6,519 bases of DNA from Candidatus Gastranaerophilales bacterium. GTDB lineage: Bacteria > Cyanobacteriota > Vampirovibrionia > Gastranaerophilales > JAQUYY01. The stretch is from assembly GCA_028691575.1 (NCBI GenBank), contig JAQUYY010000009.1, positions 11,546-18,064 on the forward strand, in the 5' to 3' direction. Every line of letters begins with the position of its first letter. Within the stretch, counting starts at the first letter, position 1. The notes under the pieces were generated by a model. The model saw nothing but the letters and a program-made list of their open reading frames with translations, was not told the origin of the DNA and searched no databases. This document shows, one piece after another, positions 1 through 6,519 of this stretch. The position numbers were made by a program, and so were the translations under genes.

Positions 1-437
1 TTAATATGAGTTTGTTATCCGATTATCTGCAAAAGCCTTTTGATACAAAATTAAGTATTTTAACAAATATTGAAACTTTTTCAGAACCCTATCAATATTT
101 AAACTCACCTGCAATGAACATTGTTATTGAAAAATTAAAAGAAACTTATAATTGGGTTTTAATTGATGCTCCGCCGGTAATGGCGGTTCCTGACGCAATT
201 ACTATCGGTCAAAATGTTGACGGGGCTGTGCTTACAGTTGGATTGGAAAGTACCAGAAATAATGTCAGAAAGGCATATAAAGCTTTAGTTGAAAACAAAA
301 TCAATGTATTTGGCGTTATCGCAAGAGAAATTCAGTCAAATGAAGCTGCATCAGCAAATGAGTACATAAAACAGATAATTTCAAGGATGATGCCTGATGA
401 AGAAGATGTGTTTAATGAACAAAATAAAAAGGCTTGA
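1..437 (+). CDS. CpsD/Wzc-type tyrosine-protein kinase, C-terminal part (5' partial)
   Basis: This is the C-terminal part of a bacterial tyrosine kinase (BY-kinase, P-loop ATPase fold) of the kind that controls polymerisation and export of capsule or exopolysaccharide at the inner membrane. The reading frame is open to the window edge. The first ATG (position 6) is probably internal, because the Walker A and A' motifs needed for ATP binding are missing and must lie upstream. The visible part begins at a stretch like the family's GLSDYL (here LLSDYL). It then has an extended Walker B, VLIDAPPVMAVPDA (residues 51-64 counted from that ATG), followed by the usual VDGAVLTV strand and an FGVIAR strand where most relatives have GVVLN. 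The last 15 or so residues are acidic to basic with no tyrosine cluster, which is the usual autophosphorylation site. Whether a Wzz-like membrane domain is fused upstream cannot be seen. The gene ends 6 bp before the next one, consistent with one operon. Confidence 0.85.
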   Translation, partial: NMSLLSDYLQKPFDTKLSILTNIETFSEPYQYLNSPAMNIVIEKLKETYNWVLIDAPPVMAVPDAITIGQNVDGAVLTVGLESTRNNVRKAYKALVENKINVFGVIAREIQSNEAASANEYIKQIISRMMPDEEDVFNEQNKKA

Positions 438-443
438 GAATAA

Positions 444-1823
444 ATGCAAAGTATACTTACAACAAATCAAACATCTAAATTATTTCATTCACATATAATT
501 TTAACTGTTTTTGCAATGATTTGCCTTGCTGCAATAACAATTTTCGGGGTAAAAGGACTCCTTTTATCCCTGGTTGTTGCAGTTGGGAGCGTTATAGTCC
601 CATATTTGTATAATAAGCCTGAATATTTTTTATTCTTTTCGTTATTTATTTACCCTTTCACAAGGCTTTTGCCCTTAGACAATAAATTTATTTTGACAGG
701 TTGTTTATACACATTAGCAATGCCGTGTGCTATTTGGCTTTTTTTTAAAACCTTTTCATCAATTTCTAAAAACTTAAAGTTTTTAGTACCGATGATGCTA
801 TATTCCGGATTGGTCTTATTAAGCATGTTTAATGTTAACAGTAGCATGATAGAAGTTTTAAAAGAATTCGGCCGTACTTTTTATGCAATTTTTATAATTT
901 TAGCTCTATGTAATTATTTGCAGGAAAACAAGCACAAGATTTTTGATTTTTGTAAATACATAAGTTATATGCTAAATACAATTGCGTTAATTGCTGTTTT
1001 TCAATATATTACCAAGACCGGCGGATTTGTAGTTGAAGGAGTTTTTAGGGCAAGAGGAACATTTTTTAACTTCAATGAATATGGTTATATAATCTCTATT
1101 TTTATAGCATTTGCCCTATTTATGCTGTTGCAGGCAAAGGAAAAAAAAGAGAGGATTTATTGGGTGGGAACTATCGGGCTTAATTTAATTGCTCTTTTGG
1201 CTACGATGAGTAAAACTTCGCTTGTAAATACGGCTTTAGTCTTTGGAATTATTGCTTTTGCGCTTCCATGGAAAAGAAAAATTCAATTTATCGGTATAAG
1301 TGCAATTTTAGCGCCGATTTTGTTGCTATATTTTCGTCATACGGGAATGTTAAACACAATTATACAAAGATTTTCTGATAATACATCGCTTTTTTGGCGT
1401 TTTGAAATCTGGGGAATGCTGCAAAATATGATTTCTCAGGGTAATTTTCTTTTAGGAGAAGGGGCAAACGCATCTAGGGAATTTTTGCAACTGGTTGTCC
1501 CTCTTGGCGAATCTTTTGCGCCTCATAATATTTATTTAGAAACCATTTATAACTATGGTATTATCAGTTTTATTCCTTTTATTTTAGTATTTTTGCTTGT
1601 ATTTTTAAAAGGAATTCAAATTTTAAAATCCGATTTGCCGAATAAAATTGCAGGCATTTCAATAATTGCGGTTATTACGGTTACTCTAATTCAAAATTTT
1701 GTCAGTAACGCATTTTACGATAGATCCGTAAATGTTATATTCTGGGGGATTTTAGCCCTTTTGATTGTAGCTGCTGATGCGAATTTTAAGGTAGATAATC
1801 AACAATCAAATTATACAATATAA
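444..1823 (+). CDS. O-antigen ligase/polymerase family (Wzy_C) membrane protein
   Basis: This is a 459-residue integral membrane protein with roughly 11-13 hydrophobic segments, the first at about residues 18-35. It belongs to the WaaL/Wzy (Wzy_C) superfamily, which joins undecaprenyl-diphosphate-linked glycans outside the inner membrane. The best evidence is the large hydrophilic loop at about residues 298-366 between two membrane segments. That loop ends in SFAPHNIYLE (His361), the family's conserved HNxxL signature, and is followed by YNYGIISF. Upstream are FRARGTFFNFNEYG (Arg202, Arg204) and MSKTSLV (255-261), both at the expected places. WaaL-type enzymes use a conserved Arg and His in such positions. 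The family does not separate polymerase from ligase by sequence alone. Sitting next to a flippase and a tyrosine kinase favours a Wzy-type polymerase here, but that is inference. The start is 6 bp after the kinase stop, with only a weak purine-rich site (AAAAAGG near 426-432) ahead of it. It carries an 8-T run (739-746) and an 8-A run (1141-1148). Confidence 0.87.
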   Translation: MQSILTTNQTSKLFHSHIILTVFAMICLAAITIFGVKGLLLSLVVAVGSVIVPYLYNKPEYFLFFSLFIYPFTRLLPLDNKFILTGCLYTLAMPCAIWLFFKTFSSISKNLKFLVPMMLYSGLVLLSMFNVNSSMIEVLKEFGRTFYAIFIILALCNYLQENKHKIFDFCKYISYMLNTIALIAVFQYITKTGGFVVEGVFRARGTFFNFNEYGYIISIFIAFALFMLLQAKEKKERIYWVGTIGLNLIALLATMSKTSLVNTALVFGIIAFALPWKRKIQFIGISAILAPILLLYFRHTGMLNTIIQRFSDNTSLFWRFEIWGMLQNMISQGNFLLGEGANASREFLQLVVPLGESFAPHNIYLETIYNYGIISFIPFILVFLLVFLKGIQILKSDLPNKIAGISIIAVITVTLIQNFVSNAFYDRSVNVIFWGILALLIVAADANFKVDNQQSNYTI

Positions 1824-1837
1824 AAAGAAGAAATTTA

Positions 1838-3331
1838 ATGAATATACCGCAAGTCAATCAAGTCGGGGATAAAGCTCGTCAAAGTATAAAATGGTCATTT
1901 GGACTACAAATAATTCAAAAATCATTTTTATTTATAAGCAGTATAATTATTGCCAGAATCCTTACTCCGGATGATTTTGGTCTTGCTACGATGGCAATAA
2001 CTTTTGATACAATTATGTGGTTGATGCTTTCGCTTGGCGTAAATTCAGCTTTTGTTCATTTCCAGGACAAATTGGAAGAAAGACTGCAAGCAGGATTTTG
2101 GTTATTTATTTTTTCATCGGCATTTTTTGCTTTAGTACAAATTTTGTTAGCTCCTACGATTGCAGGTTTTTATAAAGCCCCCTTGTTGAAGGAAATCATA
2201 CAAGTTAGCGCAATTGCTTTATTTATAAGCAGTTTTGGAGCAATGCACAAAACAGTATTAATAAAAAGTCTGGAATTTAAGAAAATCTCAATATTAGAGG
2301 CTTCTTTAAGTATTTTAAAAAGTTGTTTGTATGTGATTTTTGCACTTTTAGGCTTTGGCGTATGGAGTTTTATTTATCCAAAAATTATTCATTCAGTTGT
2401 AAATGTAGTGAGTCTTTGGAAAATTACAAATTGGCGACCAAAATTGCAATTGAAATTTGAATATTGGGCACAAATGCTGTCTTATGGGAAAAATGTGCTT
2501 TTTAGTAATGTTATTGATTATGTGATAAACAATTCAAGCTATATTATTGTAGGTATTTTAATCGGTTCAACTTCTTTGGGGTTTTTTACTTTTGCCTACG
2601 AAAAAAGTATGATGATAGTAAATAATATTACTTTGCCTCTTGCGATGATATTTTTCCCGACTTATTCAAGACTTCAAAATCATCCCGATAAACTTAAAAA
2701 TGTGGCGTTTAAAACAATAAAAATGATAGCTCTTTTTGCTGTTCCGTATGGTATTTTTCAAATTATCATGGGAAAAGAATTTATAACTTTTGTCTATGGT
2801 CAAAAATGGTTGAGTTCTGTATTTTTATTTCAAATCTTAGTTTTATTTTCTTCTTTTAGAGCAATAATGCAGTGCTGCAACCCTATTTTGCAGGCAATCG
2901 GTCGTCCTGATGTGGTTTTAAGGTGGAATATGATTTATGCTCCTTTGTATATCGGATTTATTTTTTTAGGCTATAAACTCAGTAATATATTGGGAATTGC
3001 CATAGCTGTTGCGTTTATTGGCATTTTAGGAACAATCATTTATATGACTATAATTACCAAAATTATGAAATGGTCTATGTTAGAGGTTCTAAATACCGTC
3101 AAACCTGCCTTTATATGTGCGATTTTATCGGGAATAATTTTGTATTACCTGAAAACCTCAACAGATTTAGCAAAATTGTCAGATGCGTATAAAATGCTTT
3201 GGCTGTACTCTTTAGGAGGGTTAATATATTTTGCTTTTATAAAACTTTTCTTTTCAAATACTTTTGATTTTATTATTGAAAATGCATCAAAATTTTTAAA
3301 CAAAAAAGAACCGCAAAATGCAGAAATTTAA
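1838..3331 (+). CDS. Wzx-like lipopolysaccharide/exopolysaccharide flippase (MOP superfamily)
   Basis: This 497-residue polytopic membrane protein has the size and hydrophobic pattern (about 12-14 segments) of the Polysacc_synt family in the MOP transporter superfamily. These proteins flip undecaprenyl-diphosphate-linked repeat units from the cytoplasmic to the outer face of the inner membrane. The N-terminal region is diagnostic: after KARQSIKWSFGLQIIQK comes IIIARILTPDDFGLATM (residues 36-52), the typical helix 1 to helix 2 connection of WzxC/TuaB-like members. Further family-like stretches are FFPTYSRLQ (about 282-290), which ends a helix before a cytoplasmic loop, and LQAIGRPDVV (about 361-370). 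The tail is basic and polar, as expected for a cytoplasmic end. The start follows the previous stop by 14 bp, with AAGAAG (1825-1830) 7 bases before the ATG as a modest ribosome binding site. Its 3' end overlaps the next gene by 14 bp. The substrate cannot be read from the sequence. Confidence 0.9.
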   Translation: MNIPQVNQVGDKARQSIKWSFGLQIIQKSFLFISSIIIARILTPDDFGLATMAITFDTIMWLMLSLGVNSAFVHFQDKLEERLQAGFWLFIFSSAFFALVQILLAPTIAGFYKAPLLKEIIQVSAIALFISSFGAMHKTVLIKSLEFKKISILEASLSILKSCLYVIFALLGFGVWSFIYPKIIHSVVNVVSLWKITNWRPKLQLKFEYWAQMLSYGKNVLFSNVIDYVINNSSYIIVGILIGSTSLGFFTFAYEKSMMIVNNITLPLAMIFFPTYSRLQNHPDKLKNVAFKTIKMIALFAVPYGIFQIIMGKEFITFVYGQKWLSSVFLFQILVLFSSFRAIMQCCNPILQAIGRPDVVLRWNMIYAPLYIGFIFLGYKLSNILGIAIAVAFIGILGTIIYMTIITKIMKWSMLEVLNTVKPAFICAILSGIILYYLKTSTDLAKLSDAYKMLWLYSLGGLIYFAFIKLFFSNTFDFIIENASKFLNKKEPQNAEI

Positions 3332-4460
3332 TAAAAAACCCAAAATAGCAATAATTCATCCGGCATTTGGCGCATCACTTGGCGGTTCGCAGGTTTTTGT
3401 AAAAGAATTAGTCAACGAATTAAAAGATAAATGTGAAATAAAAATATTATCATCGGGTAAAAATTTTGACGAATATTCAAAATTCTGCAAACCTGTAAAG
3501 TCAATTATTCGTAGGACCTATCCTAAGCATGGAAAATTTATTTATGGCTTGTTTTTAAATGTTCTTAGAAAATATTCCAATTCTCCCGACATTGTAATTG
3601 AGCATTTGACCTCTTTTTTCCCTGTTTTATATAATCTTTTAACAAATGATTACGATATAATTTACCCGAACAATGATTGGGGAGGACTTTTAACGGCATC
3701 GATTGCTCGAAAAATTAAAAAAACGCCAATTCTTTTTACCGAACATTGCGGTTTTATGGATGGAGGCAAAATTTTAGATAGAAATTTGAAATTTTACCCT
3801 GATAAATACATAACATTATCTCAAGAATTGAAATACTATGTTAGAAAACATTATAACTACATTGATGTTGAATATATTCCAAATGGAGTGAATTTAGAAC
3901 GGTTTAACCCTGATATTGTACCTGTAGAAATTGATTTGCAAAAGCCTATATTTTTAGCAACGGGAAGATATTACGAAAATAAACGCTTAGAACTTGTTAT
4001 AGAAGCTGTTTCAAGGCTTGATTGCGGAAGTCTTTTGTTATTATCGGACGGAAACAATATTGAAAAATTGGAAAATTTAGGGATTGAAAAACTTGGAAAA
4101 AAACGTTTTAAGTTGAAAAAAGTTTCATATTTGCAAATGCCTTCCTATTATAAGGTTTGTGATGTATTTACTTTGCCTTCTGAAAATGAGCCTTTCGGAC
4201 TTGTTTATTTAGAAGCTATGGCCTGTAATAAACCTGTTGTTGCGCCTAACGATGTTGATAGACAACTGATTATCGGTAATGGCGGGATTTTGTGCAATGT
4301 AAAAAATGTTGATGAGTATGCTAATACATTAAAAAATGCTTTAGAAAAAAATTGGCAAAACAAACCTTTTTCTCAGGCGCAAAAATTCAGCTGGAAAAAC
4401 TCTGCCCAAAAGTATTTTTCTGTTATTCAAGAAATGACCGATAAAGTAGTTTTTGTATAA
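3318..4460 (+). CDS. GT4-family glycosyltransferase (GT-B fold)
   Basis: This is a 380-residue soluble or membrane-associated glycosyltransferase, the usual length for a retaining GT4 enzyme that moves a sugar from a nucleotide donor onto a lipid-linked acceptor in the cytoplasm. The N-terminal Rossmann domain opens with KIAIIHPAFG and the glycine loop LGGSQ (residues 21-25). TEHCG (141-145) carries the conserved His of the active-site cleft. The hinge is marked by YIPNGVNLERF (186-196). The C-terminal donor-binding domain has ATGRYYENKRLELVIEA (214-230) and the signature EX7E motif EPFGLVYLE (Glu291 and Glu299) followed by AMACNKPVVAP. Sugar and linkage specificity cannot be told. The start is fixed by the first beta strand beginning at residue 8, even though the ATG lies inside the flippase gene (14-bp overlap, different frame), so translation is probably coupled. 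No transmembrane segment is evident. It is the last gene of the operon seen here. Confidence 0.92.
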   Translation: MQKFNKKPKIAIIHPAFGASLGGSQVFVKELVNELKDKCEIKILSSGKNFDEYSKFCKPVKSIIRRTYPKHGKFIYGLFLNVLRKYSNSPDIVIEHLTSFFPVLYNLLTNDYDIIYPNNDWGGLLTASIARKIKKTPILFTEHCGFMDGGKILDRNLKFYPDKYITLSQELKYYVRKHYNYIDVEYIPNGVNLERFNPDIVPVEIDLQKPIFLATGRYYENKRLELVIEAVSRLDCGSLLLLSDGNNIEKLENLGIEKLGKKRFKLKKVSYLQMPSYYKVCDVFTLPSENEPFGLVYLEAMACNKPVVAPNDVDRQLIIGNGGILCNVKNVDEYANTLKNALEKNWQNKPFSQAQKFSWKNSAQKYFSVIQEMTDKVVFV

Positions 4461-4478
4461 TTTATATAATATAAAAAA
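4451..4478. terminator. weak AT-only inverted repeat at convergent gene junction (possible bidirectional terminator)
   Basis: TTTTGTATA (4451-4459) can pair with TATAAAAAA (4470-4478), with one G/A mismatch and a 10-base loop. It spans the end of the glycosyltransferase gene and the 19-bp gap before the valS stop codon. The position suits a shared terminator, but the stem has no GC pairs and neither side has a clean T tract after it, so folding would be weak. This is a positional guess. Rho-dependent ending or read-through is equally possible. Confidence 0.15.
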
Positions 4479-4479
4479 T

Positions 4480-6519
4480 TTAAATTAAAGAGCCAACCAA
4501 GTCTTTTATTGCGTTTAATTGAATATTGATTTCTTTAATCCTTTCTTTAGATTGGACAATAACTTCTTTTGGGGCACTTTCAAGGAAACGTCCGTTGTTT
4601 AATCTTACTTCCAGACCTTCTCGTTCTTTTTCAAGAGTTTCAAGTTTTTTATTTTGACGTTGAAGTTCTTTATCAATATCAATCAAACCTGCCAAGGGAA
4701 TGATTATTTTTGAATTTCCGACAACCGCTGTTGCTGATTGTTGTTGAATTTGTGCTGTAATTGAGTCTTTAATTTCTGTTTTCTGAACTCTTGCAATAGC
4801 TTCAATATAAGAAAGTGTATTTTCAAAAACCTTTTTTTCAATGTTTGACGGATTTATTTGAAGATTAACAAAACTTGAAACAGGAATATTTAATGATTGG
4901 CGAATGTTTCTGATGCTTCTTACAGTATCTATTACTAAATTCATTTGGTTTTCAGCTTCTTTGTTAACAAATTTTTCATCATATATAGGAAATTTTGCTG
5001 ACATAATTGATTTTTGAGCATCTTTATAGGTATCAAAAGGAATCAATTGCCAAATTTTTTCTGTAATATGGGGCATAATCGGATGAAGAAGCCTTAAAGT
5101 TCTTTCAAGAACGTATCTTAAAACTCTTTGAGTATTGAGTTTTTGATTTTCATTACGAAGTTGAATTTTTGCAATTTCTACATACCAGTCGCAATAAGTG
5201 TTTCTGAAAAAATCATATAAAATATGGGCGGTTTCGCCGATACGGAAGTTTTTAATATTTTCATTAATTTCTTTTGATGTTTCATTCAATTTATGCAAAA
5301 TCCATTTATCTGCGATGGTTAAATTTTGTATATCAATTTCATTTTCATCAACTCCATCAAGGTTCATAAGGACAAATCTTGACGCATTCCAAATTTTGTT
5401 GGCAAAGTTTCTGCCATATTCAAATCTTTCATCAGACACCTTAATATCTTGCCCGCCAAAGGTTACAAGGTTTGTCAAAGTAAACCTTAGAGCATCGGAG
5501 CCGTATTTGTCGATGATAGTAACAGGATCAATAGTATTTCCTCTTGATTTGCTCATTTTTTGACCTTGTTCATCACGGATTAAGCCATGAATATAGACGT
5601 TTTTGAACGGTGATTGGTTGGTAAACTCATATCCCATTGTCACCATTCTTGCAACCCAAAAGAAAATAATATCAAAACCGGTTACAAGTGTATTTGTTGG
5701 ATAATATTTTTTAAAATCTTTGCTTTCTTTATCAGGCCAACCCATTGTAGAAAATGGCCATAAACCTGATGAAAACCAGGTGTCAAGGACATCATTATCT
5801 TGAGTAAATTCTGTATGATCACATTCTGTGCATTTTTTGGGCTCATCAATGCTTACAATCATTTTTTTACAATTATTGCAGTAATATGCAGGGATTCTAT
5901 GCCCCCACCATAATTGTCTTGAAATGCACCAATCTCTGATGTTTTCCATCCAGTCAAGATATATTTTTGTCCACCTGTCAGGAATAAAGTTTAATTCCCC
6001 TATTTCAACAGCTTTAATCGGTTTTTCAGAAAGTGGTTTCATTTTTACAAACCATTGTTCGGAAAGATATGGTTCTATTGTTGTATTACAACGTTGACAA
6101 TGCCCTACGTTATGCTCATGGGGGAGAACCCGAATAAGTTGTCCTGAAGTATCAAGCATTTTAACAGTTTTTTTCCTGGCTTCATACCTATCTAAACCTC
6201 TTATTTCGTAAGGTACGTTTTCGTTATCAGACATGCATCCTTTTTTGTCCATAATCCATACAGGGCTAAGATTATGACGTTTCCCGACTTCATAATCGTT
6301 AGGATCGTGAGCGGGAGTAATTTTTAAGGCTCCTGTACCAAATTCCATATCAACATATTCATCTGCAATTATAGGAATTTCCTTACCGCTTAGAGGAATA
6401 ACAACTGTTTTGCCGATTAATTCTTTGTATTTGTAGTCTTTTGGGTTTACTGCAATTGCAACATCACCAAACATTGTTTCAGGTCTTGTTGTGGCAATTA
6501 CAATTGCACCTATCTGATC
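4480..6519 (-). CDS. valS: valine--tRNA ligase (ValRS), 5' partial
   Basis: This class Ia aminoacyl-tRNA synthetase charges tRNA-Val with valine in the cytoplasm and hydrolyses mischarged Thr-tRNA-Val. The 679 visible residues are about three quarters of the usual length; the HIGH-motif part lies beyond the window. The frame stays open to 6519, reading IATTRPETMFGDVAIAVNP, so the first ATG (at 6474) is inside the editing-domain TTRPET motif and is not the start. Next comes the editing motif GTGALKITPAHDPNDYEVG. After it are HCQRCNTTIEPYLSEQWFVKM, ISRQLWWGHRIPAYYC, and a zinc knuckle of two CxxC pairs (CNNC and CTEC, about 5821-5880). DTWFSSGLWPF and the catalytic KMSKS (5545-5559) follow. The anticodon-binding domain has ADKWILHKLN and YCDWYVEI. 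The last 65 or so residues form a charged coiled coil, the ValRS tRNA-binding arm. No motif is broken. The gene points against the polysaccharide operon and is functionally unrelated to it. Confidence 0.98.
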   Translation of the reverse strand, partial: DQIGAIVIATTRPETMFGDVAIAVNPKDYKYKELIGKTVVIPLSGKEIPIIADEYVDMEFGTGALKITPAHDPNDYEVGKRHNLSPVWIMDKKGCMSDNENVPYEIRGLDRYEARKKTVKMLDTSGQLIRVLPHEHNVGHCQRCNTTIEPYLSEQWFVKMKPLSEKPIKAVEIGELNFIPDRWTKIYLDWMENIRDWCISRQLWWGHRIPAYYCNNCKKMIVSIDEPKKCTECDHTEFTQDNDVLDTWFSSGLWPFSTMGWPDKESKDFKKYYPTNTLVTGFDIIFFWVARMVTMGYEFTNQSPFKNVYIHGLIRDEQGQKMSKSRGNTIDPVTIIDKYGSDALRFTLTNLVTFGGQDIKVSDERFEYGRNFANKIWNASRFVLMNLDGVDENEIDIQNLTIADKWILHKLNETSKEINENIKNFRIGETAHILYDFFRNTYCDWYVEIAKIQLRNENQKLNTQRVLRYVLERTLRLLHPIMPHITEKIWQLIPFDTYKDAQKSIMSAKFPIYDEKFVNKEAENQMNLVIDTVRSIRNIRQSLNIPVSSFVNLQINPSNIEKKVFENTLSYIEAIARVQKTEIKDSITAQIQQQSATAVVGNSKIIIPLAGLIDIDKELQRQNKKLETLEKEREGLEVRLNNGRFLESAPKEVIVQSKERIKEINIQLNAIKDLVGSLI

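Noticed and set aside
6..8. ATG at position 6 as the true start of the kinase gene
   Set aside because: The frame is open upstream to the window edge and the essential Walker A region would be missing. The ATG is most likely an internal methionine.
650..847. 65-codon open frame on the - strand
   Set aside because: It lies wholly inside the Wzy_C gene, in antisense, with no recognisable domain and no ribosome binding site. It is a shadow of the AT-rich coding sequence.
1927..2233. 16-base exact direct repeat (TTTATTTATAAGCAGT) at 1927-1942 and 2218-2233
   Set aside because: Both copies are in the same frame of the flippase gene and encode the same LFISS word in hydrophobic segments. Low-complexity membrane coding in an AT-rich genome explains it, and there is no third copy or element structure.
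5198..5563. 121-codon open frame on the + strand
   Set aside because: It is antisense to the well-conserved catalytic and anticodon-binding parts of valS, so the open frame is explained by the valS codons. It has no family resemblance.
6472..6474. ATG (on - strand) as the start of valS
   Set aside because: The frame continues to 6519 and reads the conserved TTRPET motif just before this Met, so the gene runs past the window.
1..6519. A novel defence, toxin-antitoxin or mobile system
   Set aside because: Every long open frame on the coding strands belongs to a familiar polysaccharide or tRNA synthetase family. No terminal repeats, transposase, CRISPR-like array or unexplained gap is present.

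Overview
The window is AT-rich and almost fully coding, from a bacterium. It holds the 3' end of a surface-polysaccharide operon on the + strand and, facing it, most of a valyl-tRNA synthetase gene on the - strand. The valyl-tRNA synthetase has wording in its post-KMSKS region (GGQDI, then RNFANKIWNASRFVLMNLDG) that I associate with cyanobacterial-type enzymes. Together with the low GC content, this suggests a non-photosynthetic relative of Cyanobacteria (Melainabacteria/Gastranaerophilales-like). That placement is a guess from remembered motif patterns, not from a search.

Layout: positions 1-437 are the C-terminal part of a CpsD/Wzc-type bacterial tyrosine kinase domain, with its start outside the window. 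Positions 444-1823 encode a multi-pass O-antigen ligase/polymerase family protein. Positions 1838-3331 encode a Wzx-like polysaccharide flippase of the MOP superfamily. Positions 3318-4460 encode a GT4-type retaining glycosyltransferase. These four genes are on one strand with gaps of 6 and 14 bp and one 14-bp overlap, so they very probably form one transcript whose promoter lies upstream of the window. From 6519 down to 4480 runs valS, incomplete at its 5' end. The two transcription units converge with only 19 bp between their stop codons. There is no non-coding stretch longer than about 20 bp, and I see no RNA genes, mobile elements or CRISPR.

How the genes fit together: the set matches a Wzx/Wzy-dependent pathway. 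The glycosyltransferase adds a sugar to a lipid-linked repeat unit at the cytoplasmic face. The flippase moves the unit across the inner membrane. The Wzy_C-family protein polymerises or transfers it outside, and the tyrosine kinase controls chain length or export. The initiating phosphoglycosyltransferase, the Wza-like exporter and the other glycosyltransferases are not in this window. valS is a housekeeping gene and probably marks the downstream edge of the polysaccharide locus.

I found no evidence of a previously undescribed system. The findings below are modest points worth checking.
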